Assembly: GCF_002127325.2 (NCBI RefSeq)
Contig: NC_035448.2
Span: 63,909,751 to 63,973,750, forward strand
Reading direction: 5' to 3'
Length of the DNA: 64,000 nucleotides
DNA from: Helianthus annuus
Lineage: Eukaryota > Streptophyta > Magnoliopsida > Asterales > Asteraceae
Shown one piece after another: positions 40,455 through 51,283 of the stretch. Each line of letters begins with the position of its first letter. The first letter of the stretch is position 1. Below the pieces are notes generated by a model that was not told where the DNA came from, did not search any database, and was given only the letters and a program-made list of their open reading frames with translations. The translations under genes and the position numbers were made by a program.

Positions 40455-42689
40455 TCATTTGAAAAGATCCACCCAAGCCTGACCAGCCTTGGGTTTGACA
40501 GTTTTAACCTCAACAAATGGCTCTTCTGGCTTTACCGTACCAGAATCATTGCCTGAATGTGGCTTGTCTGACTTTGATGAGTCAGATTCATCGCCAACAA
40601 CTGGCTCTTTTGTTTCAGAAGAAACAAATTCATCACCAGGAACTTTTCCTTTCTTCACACTCCATTCTGTCCTCAGATTTGCATCTGATGAATTCGTTTT
40701 GCTTGATTTGTCATTCTTTGGAGAGCAAGACGATTTATCAGAACTCTTCTCTGATTTTCTTGTTATATCCGAGGACAAAATCCTTTCCAGATACTCTCTG
40801 GCCTTCTTCCTCTTCTTTCGCAGTCTGTCTTTTTGCCCTTGAGAAAGCTTTACTTTTGTTTCCTGAACTTTAGGTTCTTGAACCTTCAATTCTTTGGGCT
40901 TGACATTGACTGGTTTCTTTACTATTCTCTGAGATTCAACCCTCGATCTTCCCATCGATCTCCTCGGGCAATCTCTGGCAATGTGGCCTCGAATCTGGCA
41001 TTCATAACACCTTCTCGTTTCAAATCTCTGACTTTGGCAGTTAACAGCTATGTGCCCTTGATAGCCACAAGAGTAACACACTCTGTTATCATACCTCTTC
41101 TCTCTTTCATATCGTATACCATTTTCATACCACACACTTAAATCATAGCATTGAATTGCCTTGTGGTAGTCATTTCTCTTCTTGTATCCTTGATTTGGCA
41201 TTTGAGCACTGTGGTCAAACCTGCACCACTGATTACCAACTATTTTTGAATTTTGATTTTTAAAATTTTGTAATTTTTTATTGTGATTGGATGATTGATC
41301 TGATGAGCTTTTATTTTTTTTTTGAAAATTTTTCGATTTTTTATCTTTTTGTTTCTGTTCCACACTCTTCTTTACAGGTTTTTGCGTTGAGTATTCACCT
41401 TTCTCAGTAGAATGTAAAAGAGTATTTTTAAACATTTCATTTAATTTCAAAAATGTTTTTCTTTTTTCTTCTTTTACTTTTTCATCATCAGATTTGTCAT
41501 CACAATCTTCAATTTTAACCTTGTCAAAGTTTGTGACCTTGTCACTTATTGGAACTGAATTGATCGGTTTTGGACAAGGAAAATTCAACATGTCTGATGC
41601 AGTCACAAAACCTTTCAACTTCTTTTCAAGTTCATCAATCTTGATTCTTGAATTCTCAGCTTCGTTTTCAAGCTGAGATATTCTTTCAAGATGAGACTTG
41701 ATAGAATTTTCATTTTCAATTTTAAGATTTTCAAGAACAGATTTTTCATTTTCCAAACTCTTTAACTGTTCTTGAAATCTTGTTTCATTTCCTTTCAGAT
41801 TTTTGTTTTCCTATTTTATCCAGAAATCTTTATCTTCTGAAGATTTTCTTTTGCTTTCAAAATCTTTTTCTTTTTCTTTCAAAATTTTGTTTTCTGATGT
41901 TAAACTCTCAACAATCTTTAAAAAATTGTCATTATCAGATCTCAATTTTTCGCAGTTCAGACGCAAACTCAAAATCTGATCTTCATCAGCCTTCTTCTCG
42001 ATCTTCAGAGTTTTGTTTTCCAATGTCAAACTCTCCACATCCTTCAAGAGTTTCACACTGTCTGCTTCTGATTTTTTGCATTTCAAGCAATTTTTATTCA
42101 TTTTACCACCTTCAGCTTCTTTCTTTGTTTCCATCATGTATGTTCCTGCACAAAAAATTTTAACAAAATCAAGAGGATTCGAATTTTTATCAATATAACA
42201 ACCCCTCTTAATATCGTATCTCATATTCTTTTTTGCTGCAAGACATACATCAATTCGTTTTCTCATTTCAATGATTACATTCAAATCTATCTTTCTTGAT
42301 TCGTCTTTTATTTCATCCAATAATTGCCCTTTTCTTACATATTCATGACCACTATGATTTGTAATTGTGTTGATGAAACTTCTTAAATCATAACGTGATA
42401 GACTAGAATCCCGTTTCAATCCATTCACAAAGTTATCCCATTCCAAAGGTAAAGCATCAACGAATTTCAAAATTCTTTCTTCCTTTGAATGATGTATCTT
42501 ATGTTTTTCTAACTTGATGATTAATTCCCAAAACCTTTCTTTCAACATCTCCATTGATTCATTCTCCATACACAAGAAATTTTCGTATCTTTTTACATAA
42601 ACATCCTTATCATATCTCATCTCATTCCAAGATTCTATAGTCCAGTTATTTAAACTTTCAATATTAGCATTTTCCATCTCATCAAACAT
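40455..42689 (-). pseudogene. gag of element F, one in-frame stop
   Basis: A single frame from ATG 42689 to TGA at 40455, about 744 codons, interrupted once by TAG at 41811-41813. The N-terminal part has the Copia gag fold signature (ERFWELIIKLEKHKI, ILKFVDALPLEWDNF). A long coiled coil follows (residues about 200-360). Then two CCHC knuckles (CYSCGYQGHIAVNC, CYECQIRGHIARDC) and a Lys/Ser/Asp-rich tail. It would coat the RNA, and the element would need pol from a relative. Context after the TAG is GAA-AAC, not a known readthrough signal, so I read it as a mutation. Confidence 0.88.
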
Positions 42690-43364
42690 TTTGATCTCAC
42701 TTTCTTTGTTAAGTGACTTGATTCAAAAATTTTCGTTCAAAATTCACAAATTTTAACGTCTTGATATTTGCACCTTCTAAAAACACTTCGAATCTCCTGC
42801 AAACACACAAACAAATGATCAGTTTATACTTTTCAACCGGAATGATAATTTCAAACGAAAGATATTCAAACGATCATTTTCAAACGAACTGGTTTTCAAA
42901 TGAAATCGTTTGAGATAACACTAGTTTCAAACGAAACCCCTTCAAACGGTATGGCCTCAAACAAAATGGTTTCAAACGATACAATTTCAAACGGAAGCTG
43001 TCCTGATCGTTTGAAATACACCTCTTTCAAACGATAAGTTCAAACGGAGTCCATTAGTTTCAAACGGAACGTCAATTTCAAACGAATATTCAAACGATAG
43101 GACCTCTTTCAAACGAACTGTGTCATTTTCAAACGGATGACGTCACTTTTTCTCGAACAATTTCAAACGGATAAGATGATTTCGATTAGTTTTAGATCGA
43201 ATTTTGGTTTCAAATTGTCAAGGATTAGTTAAAAGTGAATTTCGTTAGATATGTGAACGTTTCAAGCCATTTTAACCGTGACAACTAGTTCAAGTCAGAA
43301 AAGAAAGGTAGAAGTGAGATAATCCGGCGATTTCAAGCTGTATTTGGTATGAACTCCTCGTCCT
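42690..43364 (-). other. Leader of element F with TTCAAACG words
   Basis: Between gag and the inner PBS. 42830-43180 has about 15 TCAAACG words on the plus strand and two inverted, irregularly spaced. No ORF. Confidence 0.7.
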
Positions 43365-43378
43365 GAGCTCTGATACCA
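43365..43378 (-). other. Inner primer binding site of element F
   Basis: TGGTATCAGAGCTC on the sense strand, the classic initiator-Met tRNA site of Copia elements, directly after LTR copy L2. Confidence 0.8.
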
Positions 43379-43379
43379 C

Positions 43380-43640
43380 TAGTAGGACCGTTCCGATGAC
43401 CTTAAACATCAGTAGAAGTAGTTCATCTCAGTTTACAAAGGCGGAAACAGAGTAAACCAAGTCAAAACAGCTTGTTCCTTCCAATTTCTCTTTCTATTAC
43501 TGATTGCGAGTCTTTACAATGATTCTGATACAAATCCGACAGCACCTCGACTCACAAGCACACACATCTATCTCTGTCCGTTTGAAGCGCCCAGCTATTT
43601 ATAGACACACACCCATCCGTTTGAATTATGTTCAAACGAC
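43380..43640 (-). repeat. L2: partial LTR (R-U5 side) of element F
   Basis: Aligns with the first roughly 250 bp of L1. The U3 side is missing, and similarity fades inside the TTCAAACG-word region near 43640. That region is then replaced by leader sequence belonging to L3. Confidence 0.75.
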
Positions 43641-44060
43641 TAGGCTTCAAACGGTCAGGATATGTTCAAACGGGAACCAATTTTCAAACGGAAAGCTATG
43701 TTTTCAAACGATAATTCAAACGTAAGTCTTGTTCAAACGACCAGTCAAACGGGAACCCACATTTCAAACGATAGGTGTCAATTTCAAACGGAACCTAGCT
43801 GATTCAAACGAACTTCGGACCTAAAAACTCGAATTTCTCCAAAACGGCTAGGAGTTTCGATCTGTAGGGTTGTAGATCAGGTCTATACGCACAACATATT
43901 CAAAAGTCAGCTGAAACGGACCGTGAAAACCTGTTCGATTTGACGTTTTTCAGTAAAAAACGTGATAAAATGTGAAAAATGAAGAATTTGATGAAATTAG
44001 GATCTGAAAACGCTGAATTCTGGTATGAATCAATGTGTTTGATCGTGCAATCGAGCTCCT

Positions 44061-44073
44061 AGCTCTGATACCA
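44061..44073 (-). other. Outer primer binding site of element F
   Basis: TGGTATCAGAGCT on the sense strand, two bases from LTR L3. Confidence 0.8.
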
Positions 44074-44075
44074 CT

Positions 44076-44488
44076 TGTAGGACCGGTTTTGACACCGTTC
44101 AATTGCGTAACGAACGTTCGACGTGCGGAATCCGTGAACGTACTTGATCGAACACACAATAACGTACAAGAAAATGTGATTCTATTAATGTGACGTCGTG
44201 TACAATGCCAGGAATCACGTAGAGAAACTTTCTCTCTCTAGACTTTCTCCCTCTAAGCTCTAAGCTCCTCAATCTCCAAATGAGCTCCAAGTCTTCCAAA
44301 AGTCTTAACCTTTACAACTAAATGAGCTATTTATAGGCACAAGGAATATAATGAGAAATCTCATTATTTACAAAATCGCCACCTTGCCTTTCTAACTAGT
44401 TGTAACCTAATAGCTTAGAATTCTTCAATTCTTCGATTTCTTCTACGGAATAGATTGACGAAGGCGATAGACAGATAATGCACTAACA
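44076..44488 (-). repeat. L3: outer 5' LTR of element F
   Basis: 413 bp. On the sense strand it begins TGTTAGTGCATTATCTG and ends CCGGTCCTACA. It shares its ends and layout with L1, but not most of its sequence. TATTTATAG lies near 44330. Confidence 0.8.
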
Positions 44489-44827
44489 ATTATATTTGAC
44501 CTAAATAGTTTCTGAGCAAAATTGACATCAAAACATACATAAAAACTAAGCATAAAGCGTATTATATTTGATCCGACTTGTTTTCAAACAAAATTTTTTA
44601 TCGAAACGTAGACCTACACAAATTTATACCAACACGTACATAAAAATAAGCAAACAACAAATTAATTTTTTTAAGTTAACGACCGAAGGTATTAAGAAAA
44701 AAACATATTATATATACTCCCGAGGGGCTCAAAGTGACATTTTACAAAGTTCACAAAAAGTTACGGGGTTGAAAAGGATCCTACTATTTACACCCAACTT
44801 TTTGCTATCTGCACCAATTGATGTGAC
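44489..44827. other. Continuation of the repeat interrupted by element F
   Basis: Contains the same AAACGTAGAC and CGTATTATATTTGA words as 37600-38105, so it is the other side of the insertion target. Confidence 0.55.
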
Positions 44828-45138
44828 ATTAATAAATTCAAATTTGTTTTTTTCTTTTATAAGTTCTGATATATAATATTTAATAAAAAAACGAATATGG
44901 TTTTGTGATGTGCTTATTTTTATCTATGTTTTGATATAAATTTTATAAAAAAAATGGAACCGTATCAAATATAACATTTTATAAGTCATTATAAAATTTT
45001 ATATTCCGTTTTTTATAAAATTTATATCAAAACGTAGATAAAAATAAGTACATCACAAAACTGTATTTGTTTTTTAATAAAAGATTATATATAGGAAGTT
45101 ATAAAAGAAAAACACAAATTTAAGTTTATTAAATTCGT
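44828..45138. mobile_element. Foldback element, about 310 bp
   Basis: Two arms of about 115-130 bp face each other around a short loop near 44985. One shared word is TATCAAAACGTAGATAAAAA. AT-rich and non-coding. Confidence 0.75.
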
Positions 45139-45159
45139 ATGCAGAATTGATGATCACTA

Positions 45160-46660
45160 TCTTGATGATTGTCTTCTAAGAAGGGAGATTGAGATGGTTT
45201 GAGCATGTGAAGAGAAGGCAGACTGCAACGCCAGTTAGAGCAGTGGAAAACTTCATTGTGTAGGGGATAAGAAGTAGAGGCAGGCCTAAATTAGCTAATT
45301 TTTTTGCAGGATTAGGTGGTTTGAACAAGGAAAGAGTGCTCCTAGGTTGCCTTTAATTATTGAAGTGTTAATAGGTATGTCGCTGTTTGAAACAACAACT
45401 TTCACTCTCATTTCCTGCAAAATGTCAGGTCTCATGCCAACATTCTCTTTGTCCACAGAAAGTCGTTGTTTCAATGTAAGACTTTCTTGAAAGTTGCTGT
45501 TTGAAATCCATACATTTTAGAAAGTAGTTGTTTCAATTAAAGATGTTCTAGAAAGTTGTTTCAATATAAGATGTTCATAGAAGGCCGTTGTTTGAAATCT
45601 ATACATTTAGCTAGCCTACTTAATATTACTATTGAGTATAGTAAAAAGGTAGCCAACTTAATATTTCATTTTCACCACAACTAGCCTACTTAATATTATA
45701 TACATTGCATACATTATTCTCTGTAGAAGAATCACGTGAAAAAAGTAAAACTTGAAAGATGGGGGGCTCAAAAACAAAAGAGGCAGCAGTCACTTTAACT
45801 TTTTTTTTTGAATTAGCCAGTTTTAGTTTCGAAACAGTGACTTTATTAACATGTTACTTCCAATCAGCAACTTTTTATGATGTTGTAATTCCAAATAGCG
45901 ACTTCATGAAAATTGTACTTTCAATCAGCGACTTTCTTGAATTTGTGATTCCAAACAGGGACTTTTTTTTACTGTGGTACAATGAAACAGCGAACTTCAA
46001 GAACATGGGACTTTCAAACAACGACCTTCAGGGGACAAAGAAAATGTGTGTAGGAGGGCTGCAGGTTTGCAGGAAATTAGCGTATAAGTCGATGTCTGAA
46101 ACAGCGACATACCCATTAGTGATTTGTTAATCCTTGCCCACCTAGAAGCACTATTTCCTTGTTCAATCCACCTAATCCTGCAAAAAGATCAAATTAACTT
46201 GGGATGAACGGATTAGACATGATATGATAGAGTTCTATCTCTCTGGGGACATGATCCAAGATAGGGATTCGTGGAGACATAGGATTATGGTAAAGGACTA
46301 TTAAGGGATGACGTATAGGTAGCCTAGTTTTTGGTTAAGGGTGGAATTAGCATATGATAGTCTTTAGTTAACATGTGCATTGGTTGTTTTATGATGCTAC
46401 AAATGTTTATGTAGTATATGCTCACTACTGTTGCTATTTGGTAATTTTATTTCACTATGGTACCTGTCTTTTCTACCTGTATCAGTGCTGTTTGTTCGTA
46501 AGCTTTTGTTTTGAGCTAGGGGTCTTTCTAAAAGCAGCCTCTCTACCTCCAAGGGATAGAGGTAAGGTTTGCCTACATCTCACCCTCCCCTGACCCTACC
46601 ACTAGCTCTGCTATTGGTGGGATATACTGGGTACGGTTGTTATATCTTGATGATGACAAT
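45160..46660 (+). pseudogene. RTE-type LINE 3' end, interrupted
   Basis: 45183-45290 translates to the C-terminal LINE RT motif (RLRWFEHVKRRQ, PVRAVENF, SRGRPKL). Coding sequence resumes at 46191 with the LTWDERIR-type end (here broken). The 3' UTR-like tail (GGGTCTTTCT near 46521, CCTCTCTACCTCC, AGGTAAGGTTTGCCTACATCTC, TACTGGGTACGGTTGTTAT) is typical of plant RTE elements. Only the last few hundred bases of the LINE are present, as expected from 5' truncation. Confidence 0.75.
45294..46190. mobile_element. Inverted-repeat element inserted in the LINE, 897 bp
   Basis: The ends share TTTTTGCAGGATTAGGTGG and continue as inverted repeats through GAACAAGGAAA and AGTGCT. AAATTA flanks both sides (45288-45293, 46191-46196), and removing the insert restores the LINE sequence. 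The interior has repeated GTTGTTTCAAT-like words in opposite orientation in the two halves. The superfamily was not identified. Confidence 0.78.
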
Positions 46661-46998
46661 GAAAATACCATCAGTATTACTAAGTTGTGACCGATGATTA
46701 GTCACTATTTAATGTCTTTTTAAGCTTTTCATAACATAAATTATGAAGGCAATATGTAAGTATGTCGTGTTTTTGTTATTAGGCTATTTTTATGTAGATT
46801 TTGGGCCATATTAACGCATATGTATGTATAACTACTAATATAAATTTCTATTTTTTAAAGATTTTGGGAGCTTTGTTCCTCTTAAAAATATCAAACCCAA
46901 ACTAACATAACTAAAAAAATAAACCAAAACAACCTATTGTGATAACGGAAACCAAAAAAAAAAAGGACAGAATGGCTTAAAACCCAAAAAAAGATTAC
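46661..46998. other. Unassigned AT-rich DNA
   Basis: No coding or repeat signal that I can name. Confidence 0.4.
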
Positions 46999-47092
46999 CA
47001 TCCATGATGGTATCAACACCTCCCAAGTTCGTGATGAACACGTTAAGGGAAACAACAACCTCAACCTTTTCTGCCAGGTCCTTCGGAATACG
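46999..47092 (-). pseudogene. Isolated exon-like segment
   Basis: 94 nt on the minus strand between a good 3' splice site (GGTTTATTTCAG) and a donor (GATG-GTAATC). One frame is open and reads RIPKDLAEKVEVV then NVFITNLGGVDTIMD. I do not recognise the parent protein. No neighbouring exon was found, so it is probably a captured or stranded gene fragment. Confidence 0.4.
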
Positions 47093-47222
47093 CTGAAATA
47101 AACCAAAAAACATGCATGTAAAATGTACTTTTAAGAATAAAAGTCATGAAAATATAAAAAAAAAATAATTGATATTATTGTATATGAGATAGTCAGTTAC
47201 AAAACATTTGTTATATGGAACA

Positions 47223-47945
47223 CTAGGTTAGCTACCCGTGTGAAACACGTGTTAAGAAATGCAATTTTGATTGGTAATAATAAATTTATAAAAAATAACA
47301 AAGAATGAAACAACATTTTCATTCAAGAATCAAAAACCAAAAAATATAAATTACAAATAAAACAAATAAAAAGTAATCACAAGTCTTTGAAAATTTCCTT
47401 GTAAACAACATTTGACGTTTGATTTGTAACATTCCCTTCTTTGTCTAAAATTAGTAGTTTTGCTCCGGCTCTGCTCTTTACTCTCGAAAGTGCAACATAC
47501 AATTATCCATGGGTGAATACAGGTTGCTTTAAGTACCAACCAACCCGAGATAGTGACTATCCTTAGCTTTTGTTTATAGTCATTGCAAAGCATACACATA
47601 GTGGAAATTGCCTTCTCTAAACTTGAAGGGAATTTTTTTATCTGAAGGTATCATATTAATTCTAGGAATGTATGTTCGAGTACCGATAGTACCTCCAGAT
47701 ATTATTTCGGCTTCTATTACGCGTTTACCAAGTGTTAGGATCTGTAATCTGGTACCGTTGCACAAACCATTTTGTTGATCAATATTTCTTAGAAGCATAA
47801 CAGGAACACCAACCAATGATTTGGCAATCCAGATATTTTAAGTCCATTAAGAACATCAGGAGAGTATATACGTTCTTATGCTGGATCATTAAACTTTTCT
47901 GATGGACAAATACTATCCGAGCTAAGGTACTCCTATTCTTCTCCG
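47223..47945 (-). pseudogene. Helitron remnant: helicase C-terminus and 3' end
   Basis: Minus-strand translation gives, with frameshifts and stops, the C-terminal part of a PIF1-type Helitron helicase: LNGLKISGLPNH, GVPVMLLRNIDQQNGLCNGTRL, FIPRI-like, then LYVALSRVKSRAGAKLL. About 140 bases downstream is a hairpin CGTGT-TTC-ACACG (47237-47249) and CTAG followed by T (47223-47226), a textbook Helitron 3' end. The Rep domain and 5' end are absent. It would have unwound DNA for rolling-circle transposition, but this copy is dead. Confidence 0.85.
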
Positions 47946-49894
47946 GGAAAAAAGTGATAGTAGACTGACTTGCGTGCGGGTGTATATATTTTTTAGTTAT
48001 TTTTAGCTCTTTTTACTCGCCGATTTCAAGTTTTAAATTTATAAAACACGATATTCTACTATCACTCTACACACACGCTAGGGCAAGTATACCCATTGCG
48101 GACGTAGTATAGTGATGGCAAGATACCGAGGTCGTACAAGGACACAAGAGTTTTAGTACCGGCTTATCGTCAGCGTCTAATCGAACCAACTTTGGAGAAA
48201 AGATTTTTAAGCTAATAAAAAGACAAAACAAAAAATAAAAATAAAATAAAAATGATAGAAAAGAAAGAATCACTTGGATCCAACTTATCTTCCATATACC
48301 CTTTTGATGATTTTCGCACTTTGGGCATTTTAAGGGATAATCTTAGTTATAGTAGTAGGCCCCTCTTCCAAGGCGACGTTACCCTCAACCTAGTGGTTTG
48401 AGTCAGCAAGGATACAATCCCACTAAGTCGGATTATTGAAAGATAATTAAGTAAGTTATTAATGCAAAATGTGGTGGACCCCTCTTCCGAGGTAGCGATC
48501 ACCCTCAACCAGTTGGTTTGAGACAGCAGGGATACAGTCCTCGCGGGGTTGGTTTAATGTTTTAATAGAAGTTTAAGAATAAGGGATTCAAGCTTTTTGT
48601 ACCTCTCCTGTGGTGGGTAATGCCCGCTCTGACTCGTGAGGTGTTACAGGGCTTGAACTAGGTTCTCGCAGGATCTATACACTGGACGAGATATAGAATT
48701 ACCCAAACCACCCTTCTAACCCCCTTCCAGGCAATTAACATGCTTTATATAGACCGTAAGGACATGAATATGTTGAGTTAACAAACATATGAAGAATGAT
48801 TGAGTAAATTCGCCTTCAATATAAAAAAAACTTTTTATTAACGTCATTAATACATAACCAATTAGAAAGTAGCCAAAGTTTGGAAATCATAAAAGAAATA
48901 CGTAAAAGATATGTCTTCACCAAGTGATATAAGAATTTAGCCAAGCATGGCCTTTGTTTGACAAAGATTCTAATGATCAATCTTGGATCCCGAGACTACA
49001 CACACACTCTAAAGATGGAAAGATAGATGATGGTGTTGCAGTGGTGGTGGAGTGGTGGCAAGTGAGAGAGAAGTGGTTTGCCAAGGGATGAGTTGAAGTG
49101 GAACCAAGCACTCCTATTTATAGCTATAAACAGAAGCTTCAGCACGGCCCGTGCCCGCCTGGCACGGCCCCGTGCCCATCTCTCTCTCTCTTCCTCATTA
49201 ACTACTTGTTAGATATTTTACTAACACGACCTCGTGTCTCAACGGCATGGCCCGTGGCCAAAGTACTTGTGGTATTATCGTAGATTCTGCAAATCTTTGA
49301 GTTGACCATGCCCCGTGTTGGCTTAACACGGCCCCGTGTTGGCTTAACATGGCCCCGTGTTGGCTGCCATTTTTGTCTTTTGCAGTTGTCTTTTTCTTCT
49401 GCCTAGTATCCATCTTCGCACATGGCCCGTGTTGGGTAGACACGGCCCCGTGTCAGCCTTCTGTTCTTGTTATTTTGAGGTTTGGATGTGGATTGGGGCT
49501 TGGCGATCTGCGGCAATTCCTTCTTCTTTGCATTTATGTTGGATTTTGTTGTCTTTTTGCTCCTTGTGCACATTTAAGCTCTTTTATCCCTGAAAATATA
49601 AAAGGAATGAAAACACGAGCTTTTTCCAACATTAGTACTAAAAAAAGGGTTGCTTTTATGCCGTATTTGACACAATCTATATGTTGTATTTTAATCACAT
49701 CAAATACCCCCACACTTGAATCTTTTCTTGTCCTCAAGCAAAACTCTATTACGTGGCTTACACACCCAAACAGAATAGGTAGAAGAGAAGGTTTTTGGGT
49801 CTTATCTTTAGAGTGTCGGGTATCCAAGTTTTAAATATATTTTGTTTTTATTTTATTTACAACCCTATTCGTCATTATTTATTTAAAACTCAAT
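47946..49894. repeat. LTR/UTR-like fragment with CACGGCCCCGTG palindromes
   Basis: Non-coding. 48075-48180 (CTAGGGCAAGTATACCCATTGCGG...) resembles untranslated or LTR sequence of plant Athila-type Gypsy elements, from memory of that pattern. 49140-49455 has about ten variants of ACACGGCCCCGTGT. 48360-48580 contains two related copies of CCCCTCTTCC.AGG...ACCCTCAACC about 120 bp apart. No ends were found. Confidence 0.45.
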
Positions 49895-49949
49895 TTACGA
49901 AAAATTATTTACTGGCGGGGGTGTCAAAACCCAATTCGTGCCAAAACCC

Positions 49950-51277
49950 AATTCATACGTAATGTCATATGCACTAAGCTTGACTGCCCATTTTTCTATT
50001 CTTCCTGACATTTTAGGTTTCCTGGACTCAGCATCAAGTAGACTTTTACTTACATAGTATACCGGATGTTGAGAGTCTTCATGATCCTTAACTAGGACCG
50101 CACTTACTGCCTTAGCTGAAACAGTTAAGTATAAGGATAATGTTTCCCCATTTTCTGGTTCCATTAGAGCTGGTGCTGAGGATAGGTAATCCTTGAGGGC
50201 TTTGAGGGCATTCTCATGCTTTTTAGTCCATTCGAATTTTTTATTCTTCCTCAGGATATCATAGAACTCTCTGCACTTTTCTGAGGACTTTGAGATGAAT
50301 CTGTTCAAGGCTGCAATTCTTCCAGTCAACCTTTGCACATCCTTAGCATTGGCAGGAGACTTGATGTTCACAATGGCCTTGATTTGTTCTGGACTTGCCT
50401 CTATTCCTCTCTTTGTCACCATATATCCTAAGAATTTACCAGCTTTAACTCCAAAATGGCATTTGGAAGGATTCAACTTCATGTTGTATCTGTCAAGGAT
50501 ATCAAATGCTTCTTCCAAATCCTTCAGGTGATCCTCAGCTCTTTTGGATTTGACCACCGTATCATCTATGTAGACTTCCATTGTGTGTCCAAGCTGCTCC
50601 TTGAACATCATAGTCACTAGCCTTTAGTATGTGGCACCTGCGTTTCTTAGTCCAAAAGGCATAGAAATATCGCAATATATACGAGTGGGAGTCATGAAAG
50701 CTGTGTCCTCTTGGTCAGATGGTTCCATCTGAATTTGTTGGAATCTAGATGAAGCATCCATAAACGTTAACAACTCATGACCCGCCGTAGCATCCACCAT
50801 GGAGTCAATGTGGGGTAAAGGGAAAGGATCCTTGGGACATGCTTTATTTAAGTCAGTAAAATCAACGCATATCCTCCACTTTCCATTATTTTTCTGAACA
50901 ACTACCACATTGGCTAGCCATCTTGGATACTTTACCTCTCTGATCATACCTGCGTTGAGCATTTTGTCTACCTCTTCTTGGATAATGGCATTTTTTTCGG
51001 GTGCAAATTTCCTCCTCTTTTGGTGTATTGGCTTGAATGACCTGTCAATACCATGTTTGTGAGTAATAACATCCTTAGATATACTTGTCATGTCTTCATG
51101 TTTCCAAGCAAAGGTGGATTTTCTTCTTTTCAAGAAGGATATTAAATCCTACTCAATACTGTCAAGGATCCTAGATCCTATAAAAATTTTGGATTCAGGA
51201 TCTTCTGGGTTCAACAGAATATCCTTGACGTCTTGCTCTCTTGCCTCCATGACGTCTCATGGAGGATACTTTAATTG
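49950..51277 (-). pseudogene. Element C RT-RNase H fragment
   Basis: Follows the UAG at 51278-51280. It has a stop near 51151 and a TAA just after LRNAGATY (near 50621). RT keeps VDFTDLNKACPKDPFPLP and YIDD. In RNase H about 40 residues are deleted in frame (LLDAESR joined to KPKMSGR) relative to A. The end is lost near 49950. Confidence 0.85.
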
Positions 51278-51283
51278 CTATGC
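51272..51283 (-). promoter_or_regulatory. Leaky-stop context GCA-UAG-CAA-UUA (element C)
   Basis: UAG followed by CAA-UUA as in A and E, although the surrounding sequence has diverged. This argues that the hexamer after the stop is kept by selection. Confidence 0.65.

Larger units (their letters stand above)
38106..44488 (-). mobile_element. Element F: gag-only, chimeric Copia-like retrotransposon
   Basis: Bounded by TGTAGGACCG and ACTAACA with perfect target duplications ATTAT (38101-38105, 44489-44493). Joining the flanks gives CGTATTATATTTGACC, matching another copy of the host repeat near 44560. Order on the minus strand: LTR L3 (44488-44076), PBS, leader, partial LTR L2 with a second PBS, leader, gag, non-coding region, PPT, LTR L1 (38562-38106). 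No protease, integrase or RT is present. L1 and L3 are different LTR types, so the element is a mosaic. Confidence 0.8.

Noticed and set aside
41811..41813. Readthrough stop in the Copia gag
   Set aside because: The TAG is followed by GAA-AAC, not CAR-YYA, and lies inside a coiled coil, so it looks like a simple mutation.
45759..46130. 123-codon ORF inside the element splitting the LINE
   Set aside because: It is built from the element's internal repeats (CGACTTTNTTGAA-like words), so chance is likelier.
49098..49834. ORFs of 60-160 codons near the palindrome cluster
   Set aside because: Overlapping frames on both strands follow the repeats, with no domain and no related copy.
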